Positions 8,426 through 17,385 of a DNA stretch of 60,576 bases are shown piece after piece; the first letter of the stretch is position 1, and the number at the start of each line of letters is the position of its first letter. A model generated the notes under the pieces. It had not been told where the DNA came from, ran no database searches, and saw only the letters and a list, made by a program, of their open reading frames with translations. Both the position numbers and the translations under genes were made by a program. The DNA is from Acidimicrobiia bacterium. GTDB taxonomy: Bacteria > Actinomycetota > Acidimicrobiia > IMCC26256 > PALSA-610. Location: positions 1 to 60,576 of the forward strand of contig JADGOO010000077.1 of assembly GCA_017882905.1 (NCBI GenBank). Direction: 5' to 3'.

Positions 8426-9688
8426 ATGTTCGAATGGTCCGAAGAGCACCGGATGATCCGCGACGCAGTGCGCGAGTTCGTCGACAAGGAGGTGCGCCCG
8501 CACCGCGACGAGCTCGAGCACGGCGACATGGCGCCGTACGACTTGCTGCGCAAGCTGTACCGCACGTTCGGCATGGATCAGATGGCGGCGGCAAGCTTCG
8601 ATCGGCGCCTCGCCGCCGAGGAGGCGAGCGCCGGTGAGGGGAGCGCCGGTGAGGGGAGCGCCGGAGCAAGTCGCGCGAGCTCCGACGACGAGGGCGACGG
8701 CGGCGGGCGCAGCAGCGGCTTCACGATGTTGCCGATCATCGAGCTGTGCAAATGCTCACCGGGCATGGTCACCGCGATGGGCGTGTCGGTCGGGCTGACT
8801 GCGGCCGCCATCAACGCCAAGGGCACCGTCGCCCAGAAGCGCCGCTGGGCGCGCGATCTGCTCACCATGGAGAAGATCGGCGCGTGGGCGATCACCGAGC
8901 CGAGCTCGGGCAGCGACGCGTTCGGCTCGATGCTGTCGACCGCGCGGCGAGACGGCGACGAGTACCTGCTCAATGGTTCGAAGACCTTCATCACGAACGG
9001 TCCGTACGCCGACACGATCGTGTTCATCTGCAAGCTCGACGAAGGCAACCCTCCGGCGGAGCGTAAGGTCGTGCAGTTTGTGCTCGACTCAGGCATGGCG
9101 GGCCTCGAGCAGAGCAAGCCGTTGCGCAAGATGGGCTTGCACAGCTCGCCGACGGGCATGTTGTTCCTCGACGACGTGCGTGTGGGCCGTGACCGTCTGC
9201 TCGGGGAGTCCGAAGACGCGTTCACGGGCCGGCAAGGCCGCGAGGCGAGCAAGGCCACGTTCGTGATGGAGCGCAGCGGTGTCGCCGCGATGGCGCTCGG
9301 CATGATCGAACGGTGCCTCGAGCTGTCGGTGCGGTATGCGAAGGAGCGCGTGCAGTTCGGCAAGCCGATCGGTGAGTTCCAGCTGATCCAGCTCAAGCTC
9401 GCGAAGATGGAGGTGGCGCGACTCAACGTGGAGAACCTCGTGTTCCGCTACCTCGAGTCGAGCGCCGCGGGTGTGCCGATGACGCTCGCCGAGGCGTCGG
9501 CGATGAAGCTCTACGCCGCGCAGGCCGCCACGGAAGCCGCACTCGAGGCCGTGCAGCTGTTCGGCGGCAACGGCTACATGGCGGAGTACGAAGTGGAGCA
9601 GATCGCACGCGATGCCAAGGTCCTGCAGATCTACGCGGGCACCGACGAGATCCAGGTGACGCACATCGCCCGTCACCTCCTCGCCTGA
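8426..9688 (+). CDS. Acyl-CoA dehydrogenase
   Basis: A 420-residue flavoprotein that introduces the alpha-beta double bond into an acyl-CoA. The helical N-domain begins MFEWSEEHRMIRDAVREF. The middle beta domain has the FAD-contacting WAITEPSSGSDAFGS and LNGSKTFITNGPYAD. The C-domain has RVQFGKPIGEFQLIQLKLAKM and ends YAGTDEIQVTHIARHLL. The usual catalytic Glu lies near the C-terminus in the family, and the E of GTDEIQ is at the expected place. An atypical acidic/Ser/Gly insertion (about residues 66-95), coded by a 15-bp tandem repeat, interrupts the N-domain. The start is fixed by the leaderless promoter. Confidence 0.93.
   Translation: MFEWSEEHRMIRDAVREFVDKEVRPHRDELEHGDMAPYDLLRKLYRTFGMDQMAAASFDRRLAAEEASAGEGSAGEGSAGASRASSDDEGDGGGRSSGFTMLPIIELCKCSPGMVTAMGVSVGLTAAAINAKGTVAQKRRWARDLLTMEKIGAWAITEPSSGSDAFGSMLSTARRDGDEYLLNGSKTFITNGPYADTIVFICKLDEGNPPAERKVVQFVLDSGMAGLEQSKPLRKMGLHSSPTGMLFLDDVRVGRDRLLGESEDAFTGRQGREASKATFVMERSGVAAMALGMIERCLELSVRYAKERVQFGKPIGEFQLIQLKLAKMEVARLNVENLVFRYLESSAAGVPMTLAEASAMKLYAAQAATEAALEAVQLFGGNGYMAEYEVEQIARDAKVLQIYAGTDEIQVTHIARHLLA
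8626..8664 (+). repeat. 15-bp tandem repeat, 2.6 copies, inside the acyl-CoA dehydrogenase
   Basis: The unit GAGCGCCGGTGAGGG is repeated at 8626 and 8641 with a partial third copy at 8656. It codes for Ser-Ala-Gly-Glu-Gly steps in a surface insertion. Five codons per unit keep the frame if copies are gained or lost. Confidence 0.85.
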
Positions 9689-10860
9689 CCCCCCGATCCG
9701 TCCGGGGCTCGCACGACGAGTGGCACGAGCGCGGCGGGCACGGCCACGAACGCGAACATCGCCGCCCGCAGTCCGGCGTGGTCGGCGAGCCAGCCGATCG
9801 CCACCGGCAGCGGGAATCCCGCGAACTCGATCGTCCCGACCACCGCGCTCACGGTGCCGCTACGGCCCGGACGCAGACGCAACGTCAATGCTTGCAGCGT
9901 GTTCCAGAACCAGGCCGAAGCGAACCCGAAGGCGAGTGCGGCGAGCGCGAGGAGTGCGAGTGATGGCGCGGTCGCCATCACCGCGGCGCTCGCGGTGAGC
10001 GCGACTGCGCTCATGGTGAGCACGCGGCGCGCGCTGCTGCTGTGTCGTCGTCGAGAGGCGAGCGCGTAGCCCGCGACACCGCCGGCCACGAGGGTCGAGC
10101 CGACGAGCGTGGCCACGGCGATGGCCGTGTGGTGCACCCGATGCGTGAACGCGATCGTGAATGCGAGGAAGGTCTCGTCGAGCAGCGTGAACAGCAGGGC
10201 GATGATGCCGAGCCGCCAGGCCCGACCGTCGCGCGCGATGTCGAGCACGTCGCGCCACGGCCGTCGTGACTCGCCGTCGGGGACAGGGTGCGGGCCAGGC
10301 AGTGGCAGCGCCGCGACCCACAGCGAGTAGGCCACGAGGAACGAGCCGCACGCGAGGAAGGGCACCCTCCACGACCAGCCGAGCGCGGCGGTCGCGGCCA
10401 CGAGCGCGGGGCCGAGCAGGTCTCCGACGGAGCCGAGCAGATTGGTCCGGGCGAGCAGGTCCTCGAGCGTGCGACGGCCCGAGTCGCCCGTGTCGCCGAC
10501 GTGATCGGTGTCGGCGAGGTCGACGAGGGCCACCTCGATGCCGTCGACGAGCCCCGACGATCCGAAGCCGAACGCGAACGACGACGCGGCGAGCACGGTC
10601 ACCGAGTGGCCGAGACCGAACGCGAACAGGCTGAGCGCGAACACGAGTCCGCCGAACGACGCCACCGCGCGACGACTGCGATGATCGGCGGCGATCGAGA
10701 GCACACTGCCGGCGATGGCCCCCGGCGCCGCAGCCGCGAGGACGATGGCGGCGTGGCGGTAGTCGAGCCCGAGGTCGGTGCGCCACGATTCGAGTGAGCC
10801 ATCGGAAAGGAAACCGAAGGCTTCGTCGAAGAGGCGCACAGTGACCAACGTCGCAACCAT
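9673..10860 (-). CDS. MFS transporter
   Basis: A 395-residue major facilitator with about 12 hydrophobic segments, for example AAIVLAAAAPGAIAGSVLSI, VTVLAASSFAFGFGSSGL, LALLALAALAFGFASAW and FAFVAVPAALVPLVV. The loop between helices 2 and 3 (ADHRSRRAV) resembles the MFS motif A. A central charged loop (GDTGDSGRRTLEDLL) is followed by a second half typical of drug or metabolite exporters. Substrate cannot be told. The 3' end overlaps the acyl-CoA dehydrogenase end by 16 bases (convergent), and the gene diverges from aat. Confidence 0.85.
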   Translation of the reverse strand: MVATLVTVRLFDEAFGFLSDGSLESWRTDLGLDYRHAAIVLAAAAPGAIAGSVLSIAADHRSRRAVASFGGLVFALSLFAFGLGHSVTVLAASSFAFGFGSSGLVDGIEVALVDLADTDHVGDTGDSGRRTLEDLLARTNLLGSVGDLLGPALVAATAALGWSWRVPFLACGSFLVAYSLWVAALPLPGPHPVPDGESRRPWRDVLDIARDGRAWRLGIIALLFTLLDETFLAFTIAFTHRVHHTAIAVATLVGSTLVAGGVAGYALASRRRHSSSARRVLTMSAVALTASAAVMATAPSLALLALAALAFGFASAWFWNTLQALTLRLRPGRSGTVSAVVGTIEFAGFPLPVAIGWLADHAGLRAAMFAFVAVPAALVPLVVRAPDGSGGQARR

Positions 10861-11082
10861 GCCGACTGGTGCACGGGCGACAAAGCGGCCTAAGGCGGGC
10901 GAGGCGACACGAGCGCGCGCTCGGCCGGCTAACGCGGTGGTGAGGTCGAGCGAACGACGTCAGTAGTGAGCCAGGCGCGCCATGTTGCCAAGGTTACTGA
11001 TGCGCCGACGGCGGGCGTGACTTCCGACCGAATGTGGCCGCGACATTGGGATGGCGGCCCAGTAGCCGCGAGACTGAACACC

Positions 11083-11733
11083 GTGCGACGCAGTGCTGCC
11101 AATCGAGCGAGCGGATGGAGATTCCCGCCCGCCGAGACGGCCGACGCGTACGGCGTGGTGGGAGTCGGCGCCGACCTCGAGCCGGAGACGTTGCTCCACG
11201 CATACTCGCAGGGCCTCTTCCCGATGCGGCTCGGTGGCACGGGTGGTCCGCTCGGCTGGTGGTCGCCCGATCCACGCGGCGTCATGCCGCTCGACGGCGT
11301 GCACGTGTCGCGTTCGCTGCGTCGCGCGCGCGGCCGGTTCGAAGTCACGGTCGACAAGGCCTTCGTCGAGGTGATGCGCGCGTGCGCCGATCCGAAGCGC
11401 CCGCACGGTTGGATCGACGAGTCGTTCGTGGACGCGTACACGCACCTCCACAGCCTTGGGCACGCGCACTCGATCGAGGTCTGGACCGCCGACGGCAATC
11501 TGGCGGGCGGCCTCTACGGGGTGCGCGTCGAGCGACTGTTCGCCGGCGAGTCGATGTTTCACCGCGTGACCGACGCATCAAAGGTGGCACTCTGGGCGGC
11601 CTGCGACCTGCTCGCCATCGACGGCGCCACTCTGTTCGACGTGCAGTGGACCACGCCGCACCTCAGCTCGATGGGCGCGGTCGATGTCGCCCGCCGCGAC
11701 TACGTGCGGCTGGTGCGGCGCGCCGTCTCCTGA
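11083..11733 (+). CDS. aat: Leucyl/phenylalanyl-tRNA-protein transferase
   Basis: Aat attaches Leu or Phe from charged tRNA to proteins with N-terminal Arg or Lys, marking them for ClpAP-type degradation. All hallmark blocks are present: WRFPPAE, LLHAYSQGLFPM, WWSPDPRGVMPL, ACADPKRPHGWI, AYTHLHSLGHAHSIEVW, GGLYGVRVERLFAGESMF and SKVAL. The start is uncertain. The frame is open to a GTG at 10966 and an ATG at 11032, but family similarity begins only at about 11110, so I chose the GTG at 11083 (216 aa). The 10861-11082 gap holds the divergent promoters and nothing else I can identify. Confidence 0.9.
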   Translation: MRRSAANRASGWRFPPAETADAYGVVGVGADLEPETLLHAYSQGLFPMRLGGTGGPLGWWSPDPRGVMPLDGVHVSRSLRRARGRFEVTVDKAFVEVMRACADPKRPHGWIDESFVDAYTHLHSLGHAHSIEVWTADGNLAGGLYGVRVERLFAGESMFHRVTDASKVALWAACDLLAIDGATLFDVQWTTPHLSSMGAVDVARRDYVRLVRRAVS

Positions 11734-11782
11734 ACGGCGTGTCGCGGCGTGGTGCAGCCATCTTGCCCACCGGGTCGGGCGT

Positions 11783-11788
11783 TAGCCT
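11783..11788 (+). promoter_or_regulatory. -10 box TAGCCT of a leaderless promoter
   Basis: TAGCCT ends 7 bases before the ATG at 11796, with no Shine-Dalgarno sequence between. Confidence 0.6.
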
Positions 11789-11795
11789 GCGCGCC

Positions 11796-12143
11796 ATGGC
11801 TGACATCGTCGTGTTCCACAACCCGAGCTGCAGCAAGTCGCGGGGCGCGCTCGACATCTTGCGCGAGCGCGGGGTCGATGCGCAGGTGGTCGAGTATCTG
11901 AAGGCGCCGCCGTCGCGTGCCGACATCGAGCGGATCCTCGGCGCGATCGACGAGCCGCCGGCCGCGCTCGTGCGCACCGACGACCCGAAGTTCAAGGCTT
12001 TGGGCGTGGCCAAGCCCACCGATCGCGCGGCCGTGGTGGATCTGCTCGTCGCTCACCCCGAAGTGATGCAGCGGCCCGTTGTGTTCGTGGGCGACAAGGC
12101 CGTGATCGCTCGCCCGAGCGAGAAGGTCCTCGACTTGCTCTGA
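11796..12143 (+). CDS. ArsC/Spx-family thioredoxin-fold protein (arsenate reductase-like)
   Basis: A 115-residue protein of the glutaredoxin-coupled arsenate reductase family. Cys12 lies in FHNPSCSKSRGAL, followed by VVEYLKAPPSRADIERIL, the family's second strand and helix. The C-terminal VMQRPVVFVGDKAVIARPSEKV holds the Arg and cis-Pro of the oxyanion site. Only one active-site Cys is seen, as in the ArsC and YfgD type, so electrons would come from glutathione, mycothiol or glutaredoxin. No other ars gene is nearby, so a general thiol-reductase role is as likely as arsenate resistance. Confidence 0.85.
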   Translation: MADIVVFHNPSCSKSRGALDILRERGVDAQVVEYLKAPPSRADIERILGAIDEPPAALVRTDDPKFKALGVAKPTDRAAVVDLLVAHPEVMQRPVVFVGDKAVIARPSEKVLDLL

Positions 12144-12243
12144 ACCGGTCAGTTGGAGACGCCGGCGCGACCCCTCCTCGACGTCGTCGTCGTCGCCGTC
12201 GTCTTCGCCGGTCGCTCCTTCGTGGGGGCGGCGGGCCGAAGCG

Positions 12244-12249
12244 TAGATT
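12244..12249 (+). promoter_or_regulatory. -10 box TAGATT upstream of the second acyl-CoA dehydrogenase
   Basis: A near-consensus -10 lies 33 bases before the GTG at 12283, leaving a short leader that contains the ribosome binding site at 12270-12274. Confidence 0.5.
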
Positions 12250-12269
12250 CGATGCGCCCCGCCGCGACC

Positions 12270-12274
12270 AGGAG
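12270..12274 (+). promoter_or_regulatory. Ribosome binding site AGGAG
   Basis: AGGAG with 8 bases to the GTG at 12283 decides that start over the in-frame GTGs at 12274 and 12280. Confidence 0.7.
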
Positions 12275-12282
12275 TGTGTGCT

Positions 12283-13532
<1,250 letters not shown>

Positions 13533-13536
<4 letters not shown>

Positions 13537-14174
13537 CTGGCGTCGCGCCCGACGGTTCTCCCGTCGCGGTGTTCGCGGCGTTGCCGCCGCGTGGTCTTCC
13601 CGAGCTGCTCCACGCGCAGATGGAGGCCGACGACACGGTGCTCGATCTCGGCTGTGGCGCGGGGCGGCTCGCGCACGGGCTGGTGAGCCTCGGCCATGCT
13701 GTCACCGCGGTCGACGCTTCGCAGGAGATGCTCGATCTCGTGCTCGGCTGCGAGACCGTGTGCGCTGACGTGTACGCGCTCGATCTGCGGCGGCGCTTCG
13801 ATGCGGTCGTCGCCGCGAGCCATCTCGTGAACGACTGGCCCGAAGCGCTGCTCTCCACGTGCGCGCGCCATGTGGATCCCGATGGCATCGTGCTGGTGCA
13901 GCGCTACGCGCCCGACTGGGCGAGCGACCCCGAACCGGGCGAAGCGCAGGTGGGCGATGTGGTGATCCGCGTCGCGCCGCTCGCCGCTCCGCCCGGTCGC
14001 ATCGTCGCCGATGTCACCTACTTGCTCGGCGACGAGCAATGGGAGCAGCGCATCGACGCCCTGGTGCTCGACGACGCGGCGCTCGAGCAGTTCGCGGCCC
14101 GCGCCGGGCTCGGCGTCGTCGGCACGTTCGATGAGTTCGGCGAGTGGGTGCGGCTGCGAACCGCGTCTCGCTAG
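13533..14174 (+). CDS. Class I SAM-dependent methyltransferase
   Basis: A 213-residue protein with the Rossmann methyltransferase signature DDTVLDLGCGAGRLAHGL (motif I), an acidic end of strand 2 (AVTAVDASQEML) and RFDAVVAASHLVNDWP (motif IV). Substrate is unknown. It starts at the GTG overlapping the acyl-CoA dehydrogenase stop, so it is probably co-expressed with it and may act on the same pathway. Confidence 0.85.
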
Positions 14175-14177
14175 CGT
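14172..14177 (+). promoter_or_regulatory. -10 box TAGCGT of a leaderless promoter
   Basis: TAGCGT overlaps the methyltransferase stop (TAG) and ends 8 bases before the ATG at 14186. Confidence 0.55.
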
Positions 14178-14185
14178 CGCCGCCC

Positions 14186-15082
14186 ATGCAGGTCGGGATC
14201 ACGCTGCCTTCGATGACCGGTGGGCTCGACCGGGCGGCGTTGCTCGCGTGGCTCGCGATCGCCGACTCCGGTCCGTTCTCCACCGTGGCGGCCGGCGAGC
14301 GGGTCGGCTATCACACGCTCGAGATGATGAACGTGCTCGCGGCGGCCGCGTCGGTGACCGAGCGCGTGGGCCTGATGGCCACGGTGAGCGTGCTCCCGAT
14401 GCACTCGGCGGTGCACGTCGCAAAGCAGGCCGCCACGATCGATGTGATCTCGGGTGGTCGGTTCACGCTCGGCGTCGGTGTGGGCGGTCGTGAAGAGGAC
14501 TACCGGCTGTACGGCGCGCCCTTCGCTCGCCGCCACGCGAAGCTCGACGAGCAGATCGAGCAGGTGCGCGCCACCTGGGCGGGCACGCCGCCCGTCGTCG
14601 ACACGCACGCGGTGGGTCCGCAGCCGGTGCAGGCCCATGGCCGCACCGTGGGGCCGCGCATCTTGTCGGCGTCGATGGGCCCCAAGGGAATGGCGCGCGC
14701 CGCACGGTGGGCCGATGGGCTTGCCGGGTTCGATCTCACAGCCGACCCGGCGGGCATCGCCGCCGCGGCGCGCGCGTTCGAGGCTGCATGGGACGCCGCC
14801 GGCCGGACGGGCAAGCCGTTCCTGCAGAGCAGCGCCTGGTTCGCGCTCGGGCCGGGTGCGCCCGACACTGTCGCGGCGTACGTGCGCGAGTACCTCACGA
14901 TCTACGGCGGAGGGTTCGCCGATCAGCTCGCGGCTGCGCAGCCACTCGTGACGGCGGCCGCGATCGCGCTGGTGCTGCAGGCGGCCGCCGACGCGGGCAT
15001 CGACGAGTTCTTGCTGGTGGCCACCGATGCCGATGTCGACGACGCCCGGCGCGCCGCCGACGCCGTCGCGTCGTGGCATTGA
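14186..15082 (+). CDS. LLM-class (luciferase-like) flavin-dependent oxidoreductase
   Basis: A 298-residue TIM-barrel protein. MQVGITLPSMTG is the first strand, and STVAAGERVGYHTLEMMNVLAAAASVTERVGL and SGGRFTLGVGVGGREEDYRLYG are typical of the F420/FMN-dependent luciferase-like family. It would bind F420 or FMN and oxidise or reduce an unknown small substrate. The family is abundant in actinobacteria, so context adds little. The start is set by the leaderless promoter; the frame is open a little further upstream. Confidence 0.88.
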   Translation: MQVGITLPSMTGGLDRAALLAWLAIADSGPFSTVAAGERVGYHTLEMMNVLAAAASVTERVGLMATVSVLPMHSAVHVAKQAATIDVISGGRFTLGVGVGGREEDYRLYGAPFARRHAKLDEQIEQVRATWAGTPPVVDTHAVGPQPVQAHGRTVGPRILSASMGPKGMARAARWADGLAGFDLTADPAGIAAAARAFEAAWDAAGRTGKPFLQSSAWFALGPGAPDTVAAYVREYLTIYGGGFADQLAAAQPLVTAAAIALVLQAAADAGIDEFLLVATDADVDDARRAADAVASWH

Positions 15083-15086
15083 GCTC

Positions 15087-15145
15087 GTTCTGGTGAGCGA
15101 AAGGGTCGCTCTGCGACCCGCGCGCTCAAGCAAGCTGTGTTGGGG
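15087..15145. repeat. Dispersed palindromic repeat, copy 1 (59 bp)
   Basis: About 88% identical (52 of 59 positions by eye) to 39550-39608. It contains a hairpin with arms 15095-15109 and 15113-15127 (12 of 15 paired) and a TCT loop. It lies between convergent genes, and its last part codes the C-terminal TQLA of the GNAT gene. It may act as a bidirectional terminator. Confidence 0.8.
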
Positions 15146-15683
15146 TGGTGCGGGTCCAGCATTCGGAGCAGCCGAGGGGATGGTCCGTCATCATCCCGTC
15201 GCACGTGAAGCCGAGCGTGCGGGGGATCGCCTGGCTCCTCGTGTTGGCCGGCTCGAGGCAGATCTTGACGGCCTCCACGAGCTCGAGCTCGAGCGCCGCG
15301 TTCGTGAGCGCGACGACCGACGCGCGCACGTAGCCCTTGCCTTCGTCGTCGACGTGCACCCAATAGCCGAGCTCGATGGTGCCCGGACCGAGCCGGGTCA
15401 TCATGCCGAGCGAGCCCCGAACATTCGTCTCGTCGGCGAGCGGCACGAGAACGTACTCGAAGCTCGTTCCCTCGTCCCAGAGCCGTTCACACTCGAGCAA
15501 CCGCGTGCGTTGCACGCCGGTGTCGCACGCCCGTTCGTCGGCCCACGCCATCCAGCGGGCGAGATGGCCGAGCGAGGCCCGCACCGCCGCGGCCGTGCCC
15601 CGTCCGTCGTCGTGACCCGCGCGGCGCAACAGCATCCCGTCGGGATGGTCGAGCACGAGTCGTTCCGGCGGTCGTGGGCTCAC
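15126..15683 (-). CDS. GNAT-family N-acetyltransferase
   Basis: A 185-residue acetyltransferase. The acetyl-CoA loop region reads GYWVHVDDEGKGYVRASVVAL, where the usual Q/RxxGxG/A is DEGKGY. It is followed by the helix ALTNAALELELVEAVKICLEPANTRSQAIPRTLGF, typical of the RimJ/RimL ribosomal-protein acetyltransferase group. The C-terminus is CSECWTRTTPTQLA, whose last residues come from the repeat. I chose the GTG at 15683 because upstream sequence is unlike the family. Confidence 0.8.
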   Translation of the reverse strand: MSPRPPERLVLDHPDGMLLRRAGHDDGRGTAAAVRASLGHLARWMAWADERACDTGVQRTRLLECERLWDEGTSFEYVLVPLADETNVRGSLGMMTRLGPGTIELGYWVHVDDEGKGYVRASVVALTNAALELELVEAVKICLEPANTRSQAIPRTLGFTCDGMMTDHPLGCSECWTRTTPTQLA

Positions 15684-15729
15684 GCGACCAGTTTGCTGGT
15701 TGGCGCCGCGCGTCGCGCCACCAATTCGA

Positions 15730-16419
15730 TCAACGGGGCTCGGGAGTGCGGGCGAACACCGACGGGTCGACCGTGATGTAGATCGCACGGCACGTGGCCA
15801 CGAGCGCATCGCCGTCGTGCGCTTCGGCCCGGATGTGCAGCTTGCGCCCGTCGCGAGACTCGAGCCACGTGCGCAGCCGCAGCGGCGTGTGCACCGGTAC
15901 GGGGCGGACGAAGCGAACCGTGAGCTCGCCGGTGAAGGCGGGTTCGTGCAACATGCCGATCACGGTGCCGGTGAAGTCGTCGAACACGGCGGCGACGATG
16001 CCGCCGTGGGCGCGGCCGGGCGCGCCCTCGAACGCGGCCGGCAGCGTCACGTCGGCCAGCATCGTGTCGCCCTCGCGCCACACGTCGATGGCGACGCTCG
16101 TGGGGTTCGCGCGACCGGCCACGGCCCGATCCTCGAAGCCGGCGCGCCGGGGCGAGATCGGACCGCCGCGCTCCTGCGCGGCGCGCATGAGCGCGGCTCG
16201 GTCGCGGTGCGCACCGTTCGCAATTGCCGCGCTCGTGCCGCGCGCCCAGTCGCGGAGCGCCACGAGGTCGGCATCGTCGTGCTCGTGGCCCACGAAGGCA
16301 TGCATGAGGTCACGCAGGGCGGCCGCGGCCTCCACCCGGAGTGCTTCGTGGTCCTCGAGGGGAGGGTTCTCGTCGTCGTCGCTGGGGGGCCCGCCGCTGC
16401 CCGTCGCCACGCTGTTCAT
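15730..16419 (-). CDS. PaaI-type hot-dog thioesterase
   Basis: A 229-residue protein. The C-terminal half is a hot-dog thioesterase with GAPGRAHGGIVAAVFDDFTG, where the HGG and the helix Asp/Glu are the acyl-CoA thioesterase hallmark, and LTVRFVRPVPVHTPL. The N-terminal 90 residues are helical and acidic (HEALRVEAAAALRDLMHAF) and unlike a second hot dog. It would hydrolyse an acyl- or aryl-CoA in the cytoplasm. The start is supported by TAGAGT 7 bases upstream. Confidence 0.85.
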   Translation of the reverse strand: MNSVATGSGGPPSDDDENPPLEDHEALRVEAAAALRDLMHAFVGHEHDDADLVALRDWARGTSAAIANGAHRDRAALMRAAQERGGPISPRRAGFEDRAVAGRANPTSVAIDVWREGDTMLADVTLPAAFEGAPGRAHGGIVAAVFDDFTGTVIGMLHEPAFTGELTVRFVRPVPVHTPLRLRTWLESRDGRKLHIRAEAHDGDALVATCRAIYITVDPSVFARTPEPR

Positions 16420-16426
16420 CGCCGCG

Positions 16427-16432
16427 ACTCTA
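16427..16432 (-). promoter_or_regulatory. -10 box TAGAGT of a leaderless promoter (minus strand)
   Basis: TAGAGT ends 7 bases before the ATG whose first base is 16419, with no Shine-Dalgarno sequence. Confidence 0.6.
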
Positions 16433-16480
16433 GGCAGGCGCCGCCTGACGGCATCCTGGCCGCTTGGGGCCGCGACGGGT

Positions 16481-16486
16481 TACGCT
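16481..16486 (+). promoter_or_regulatory. -10 box TACGCT upstream of the secreted protein gene
   Basis: This box leaves a leader of about 20 bases that carries GAGGAG (16502-16507), 5 bases before the ATG at 16513. Confidence 0.5.
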
Positions 16487-16512
16487 CCCGAGACCGGCAG
16501 TGAGGAGCCCAC

Positions 16513-17352
16513 ATGAAGCGCATCGCAGGCGTCGTCGTGCTCGCGATCGTGGCAGCTGGCGCGTGGGCGCTCGGCGCGCACTCGTCGAGTTCGAGCTCGC
16601 CGGACACCACGCCCGCCGCGAGCCATCAGGCCACGTCGACGCAGCCCAAGCCCACGTCGACGACGGCGCCCGCCGCGAACGACGAGGGCTTCAAGCTGCT
16701 CGCCAACGGCTTCCAGGCCGAAAAGGCCACGACGGAGCCGATCGCGCTCATGTCGGCGAGCGATCAGGCGAGCCTGCGCCACCAGCTCGACCTGACGCTG
16801 AAGGTGATCGAGATGTACCCGACGGTCAAGCAGGCCGAAGCGGCCGGTTACCGGCGCGCGGGGCCGTACTCGCCCGGACTCGGCGCGCACTGGGTCCGCG
16901 CGAACGGCGCCAGCCTGAACGCGGCGGGCGTGATGACCGACGACGCGCTGATGAATCCGCTCGCGCTCATCTACGACGGCACCGCTCAGGACTCACCGAT
17001 CGCGGGCTTGATGTACTACTCGCTCTCGAAGAACCTGCCCGTCGGTTTCGCCGGTCCCAACGACCACTGGCACTACCACAAGAACATCTGCTTGAAGTCG
17101 GACAACGGCGCGCTCGACGCACCGCTCGGCGCCGACCGTGATGTCGATCCTGCGCTCTGCAGGCAGATCGGCGGCTCCATGCTCACGCAGACGAACTGGA
17201 TGCTGCACGTGTGGTCGGCACCCGCGTACTCGAGCCCGCAGGGCATCTTCGCCCACAACAACTCGGCGCTCGCGTGTTCCGACGGCACCTACTTCGAGCT
17301 GCCGCAGTCGCAGTGGCTGGCGCATCCGCTCAGCACCTGCCGCCATCAGTGA
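16513..17352 (+). CDS. Secreted protein with HWHYHKN histidine cluster, function unknown
   Basis: A 279-residue protein with a signal or anchor segment (residues 4-22), then a Ser/Thr/Pro-rich linker to about 57 and a globular domain. The striking part is GFAGPNDHWHYHKNICL followed by NWMLHVWSAP and FAHNNSALAC. The clustered His residues suggest a metal site, and four Cys in the C-terminal half could form disulfides. I cannot assign a family. The start is supported by a clear GAGGAG site. It is followed after 33 bases by alaX but probably is functionally unrelated. Confidence 0.75.
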   Translation: MKRIAGVVVLAIVAAGAWALGAHSSSSSSPDTTPAASHQATSTQPKPTSTTAPAANDEGFKLLANGFQAEKATTEPIALMSASDQASLRHQLDLTLKVIEMYPTVKQAEAAGYRRAGPYSPGLGAHWVRANGASLNAAGVMTDDALMNPLALIYDGTAQDSPIAGLMYYSLSKNLPVGFAGPNDHWHYHKNICLKSDNGALDAPLGADRDVDPALCRQIGGSMLTQTNWMLHVWSAPAYSSPQGIFAHNNSALACSDGTYFELPQSQWLAHPLSTCRHQ

Positions 17353-17385
17353 GGCAATGACGCAATCGACGGCAGCGCGCACGAC

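Noticed and set aside
7492-8574. 360-codon minus-strand open frame opposite the SGNH esterase
   Set aside because: Arg/His-rich shadow; the plus strand has signal peptide and all SGNH blocks.
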